From: Spirosoma aerolatum
GTDB taxonomy: Bacteria > Bacteroidota > Bacteroidia > Cytophagales > Spirosomataceae
Assembly: GCF_002056795.1 (NCBI RefSeq)
Contig: NZ_CP020104.1
Location: forward strand, 755,001-819,000
Length of the DNA stretch: 64,000 nucleotides
Direction of reading: 5' to 3'
The translations under genes were made by a program, and so were the position numbers. This document shows positions 63,004 through 64,000 of the stretch, piece by piece. A model generated the notes under the pieces. That model had not been told where the DNA came from. It was given only the letters and a program-made list of their open reading frames with translations, and searched no databases. Position 1 is the stretch's first letter. The number at the start of each line of letters is the position of its first letter.

Positions 63004-64000
63004 TAAAAAGTGACCTGTAGTCCACCCAGATACGACCGGGCAATGGGGTATGTACCGTTATCGATAAACTGCGTAGTGGCATTTCCGAAGTTGTTGACCT
63101 CGGGATCGAAACCGCTGTATTTGGTGATCGTAAGCGCATTATTCGCGCTGACATACACCCGTATCTGGCTGATGCCTTTGATCTTGGGAAGGGTATACCC
63201 TAATGAGATATTCTTCAGCCGTACAAACGACGCGTCCTCTACGTACCGATCCGACAGGGGTAGCCGACCGCCCTGAAAACCACTGGCGTATTCGTTACTC
63301 GGATTCGTGGGCGACCAGCGATTGACGAGCCCCGCCAGTACATTTTGCTGGCCAAGTGCCGTTTCGAAGGTATAGCGGAACAGGTTCATAAGCTTGTTAC
63401 CCTGCACACCCTGCACGAACAGATTCAGATCGAAACCGCGATAACGAAGCGACGACGAGAATCCAAAAATATACTTCGGCTGAGCATTGCCAACAATGGC
63501 CTGATCGGCAGCTGTGATGGTACCATCACCATTGAGGTCTTTGAGTTTATGCCCGCCCACGCGCCCGTCGTAACCCGATAAAATCGTTTCGCCAGTCTGG
63601 CTGATGCCGTCGAATATATACGTTCGGTAAAGCCCCATCGGATAACCGACTTTGAGCAGAGCAAAGGCCGAGCGAGGTAACTCGTCGATAACTCCGTCGA
63701 GGGCCAGTACCTCGTTTTTGTTGAAGGTAATATTGGCCGACGCATCCCATTGAAGCCCCCGGCTACCTCCAGGGAGAATTCGCCCGTTGACGGCCAGTTC
63801 CAGACCCTTGTTCTGGATCGAGCCAAAATTTCCTGTCAATGCCGTATAGCCCGACGACATCGGTAATACTTTCTGGAACAGTAGGTTGTCGGTGCGTTTG
63901 TTGTAGTAGTCGGCCACCAGTGAGAGACGGTTGCGGAACAGGCTGATGTCTACCCCAATATCGACCTGCGTAGAGCGCTCCCACTTCAGATCCGGGTTCG
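63003..64000 (-). CDS. SusC/RagA-type TonB-dependent transporter, C-terminal part
   Basis: The frame is open to the window end, so only the last 332 codons are seen; the N-terminus lies beyond base 64000. The visible part is beta-barrel of a SusC-type receptor (LKWERSTQVDIGVDISLF, VADYYNKRTDNLLFQKVLP, FGFSSSLRYRGFDLNLFVQG) and ends GGLQVTF with the terminal Phe of outer membrane barrels. It pairs with the SusD gene downstream. Confidence 0.93.
   Translation of the reverse strand, partial: NPDLKWERSTQVDIGVDISLFRNRLSLVADYYNKRTDNLLFQKVLPMSSGYTALTGNFGSIQNKGLELAVNGRILPGGSRGLQWDASANITFNKNEVLALDGVIDELPRSAFALLKVGYPMGLYRTYIFDGISQTGETILSGYDGRVGGHKLKDLNGDGTITAADQAIVGNAQPKYIFGFSSSLRYRGFDLNLFVQGVQGNKLMNLFRYTFETALGQQNVLAGLVNRWSPTNPSNEYASGFQGGRLPLSDRYVEDASFVRLKNISLGYTLPKIKGISQIRVYVSANNALTITKYSGFDPEVNNFGNATTQFIDNGTYPIARSYLGGLQVTF

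Overview
The window looks like a chromosomal segment of a Bacteroidota bacterium of the order Cytophagales, most likely Spirosoma or a close relative. The signs are paired SusC/SusD genes, promoters of the Bacteroidota type (TTG, about 19-21 bases, then TAnnTTTG), leuA, ilvA and murQ genes of the short form usual in this phylum, a HemJ-type protein, an SdrD_B-domain surface protein, and many long intergenic hairpins. All assignments come from reading the sequence; no database was searched.

Layout. 1-1290: 3' part of a 23S rRNA gene, then 5S rRNA and a terminator. 1329-20952, minus strand: a branched-chain amino acid block, read ilvD-ilvB-ilvN-ilvC-(broken four-helix-bundle gene)-ilvA-(AraC, Crp/Fnr, DAPG-hydrolase/FAD-oxidase fusion, small secreted protein)-leuC-(GxxExxY gene)-leuD-second LeuA-like synthase-methyltransferase-leuB-leuA. 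Last-in-line leuA has its own promoter and what reads as a complete peptide-coded attenuator: a 15-codon leader with Leu-Ile-Val codons in a row, an antiterminator and a terminator. A 30-base element with a perfect 12-base palindrome is shared by the leuA and ilvD leaders.

21-35.7 kb, plus strand apart from the regulator: murQ, a GntR-type regulator (minus), SusC/SusD, then a periplasmic dehydrogenase with a cytochrome c domain, a DUF1080 protein, a cupin protein, a TIM-barrel isomerase-like protein and a Gfo/Idh/MocA oxidoreductase. Together these resemble a pathway that breaks glycosides by first oxidising them to 3-keto sugars.

35.7-58.5 kb is mixed: a nitrilase-family amidohydrolase, a DUF892 ferritin-like protein, HemJ, an endonuclease/exonuclease/phosphatase-fold membrane protein, an OmpR/EnvZ-type two-component pair, two tandem LytS-type kinases with no LytTR partner, small outer-membrane or lipoprotein genes, a large SdrD_B/DUF11 surface protein, an aldehyde dehydrogenase, a GNAT enzyme, two AraC regulators, a dihydroflavonol-reductase-like enzyme, and an unannotated protein that carries kinase-fold motifs. 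58.6-64 kb, minus strand: a second SusC (cut by the window end)/SusD pair with an 826-residue secreted protein.

Main points of interest: the leuA attenuator; the DAPG-hydrolase/FAD-oxidase fusion with a perfect FNR/CRP-type site in front of it; two small genes (one intact, one decayed), each framed by homologous hairpin repeats, inserted into the amino-acid block; the candidate 3-keto-glycoside locus; and the kinase-like orphan protein.
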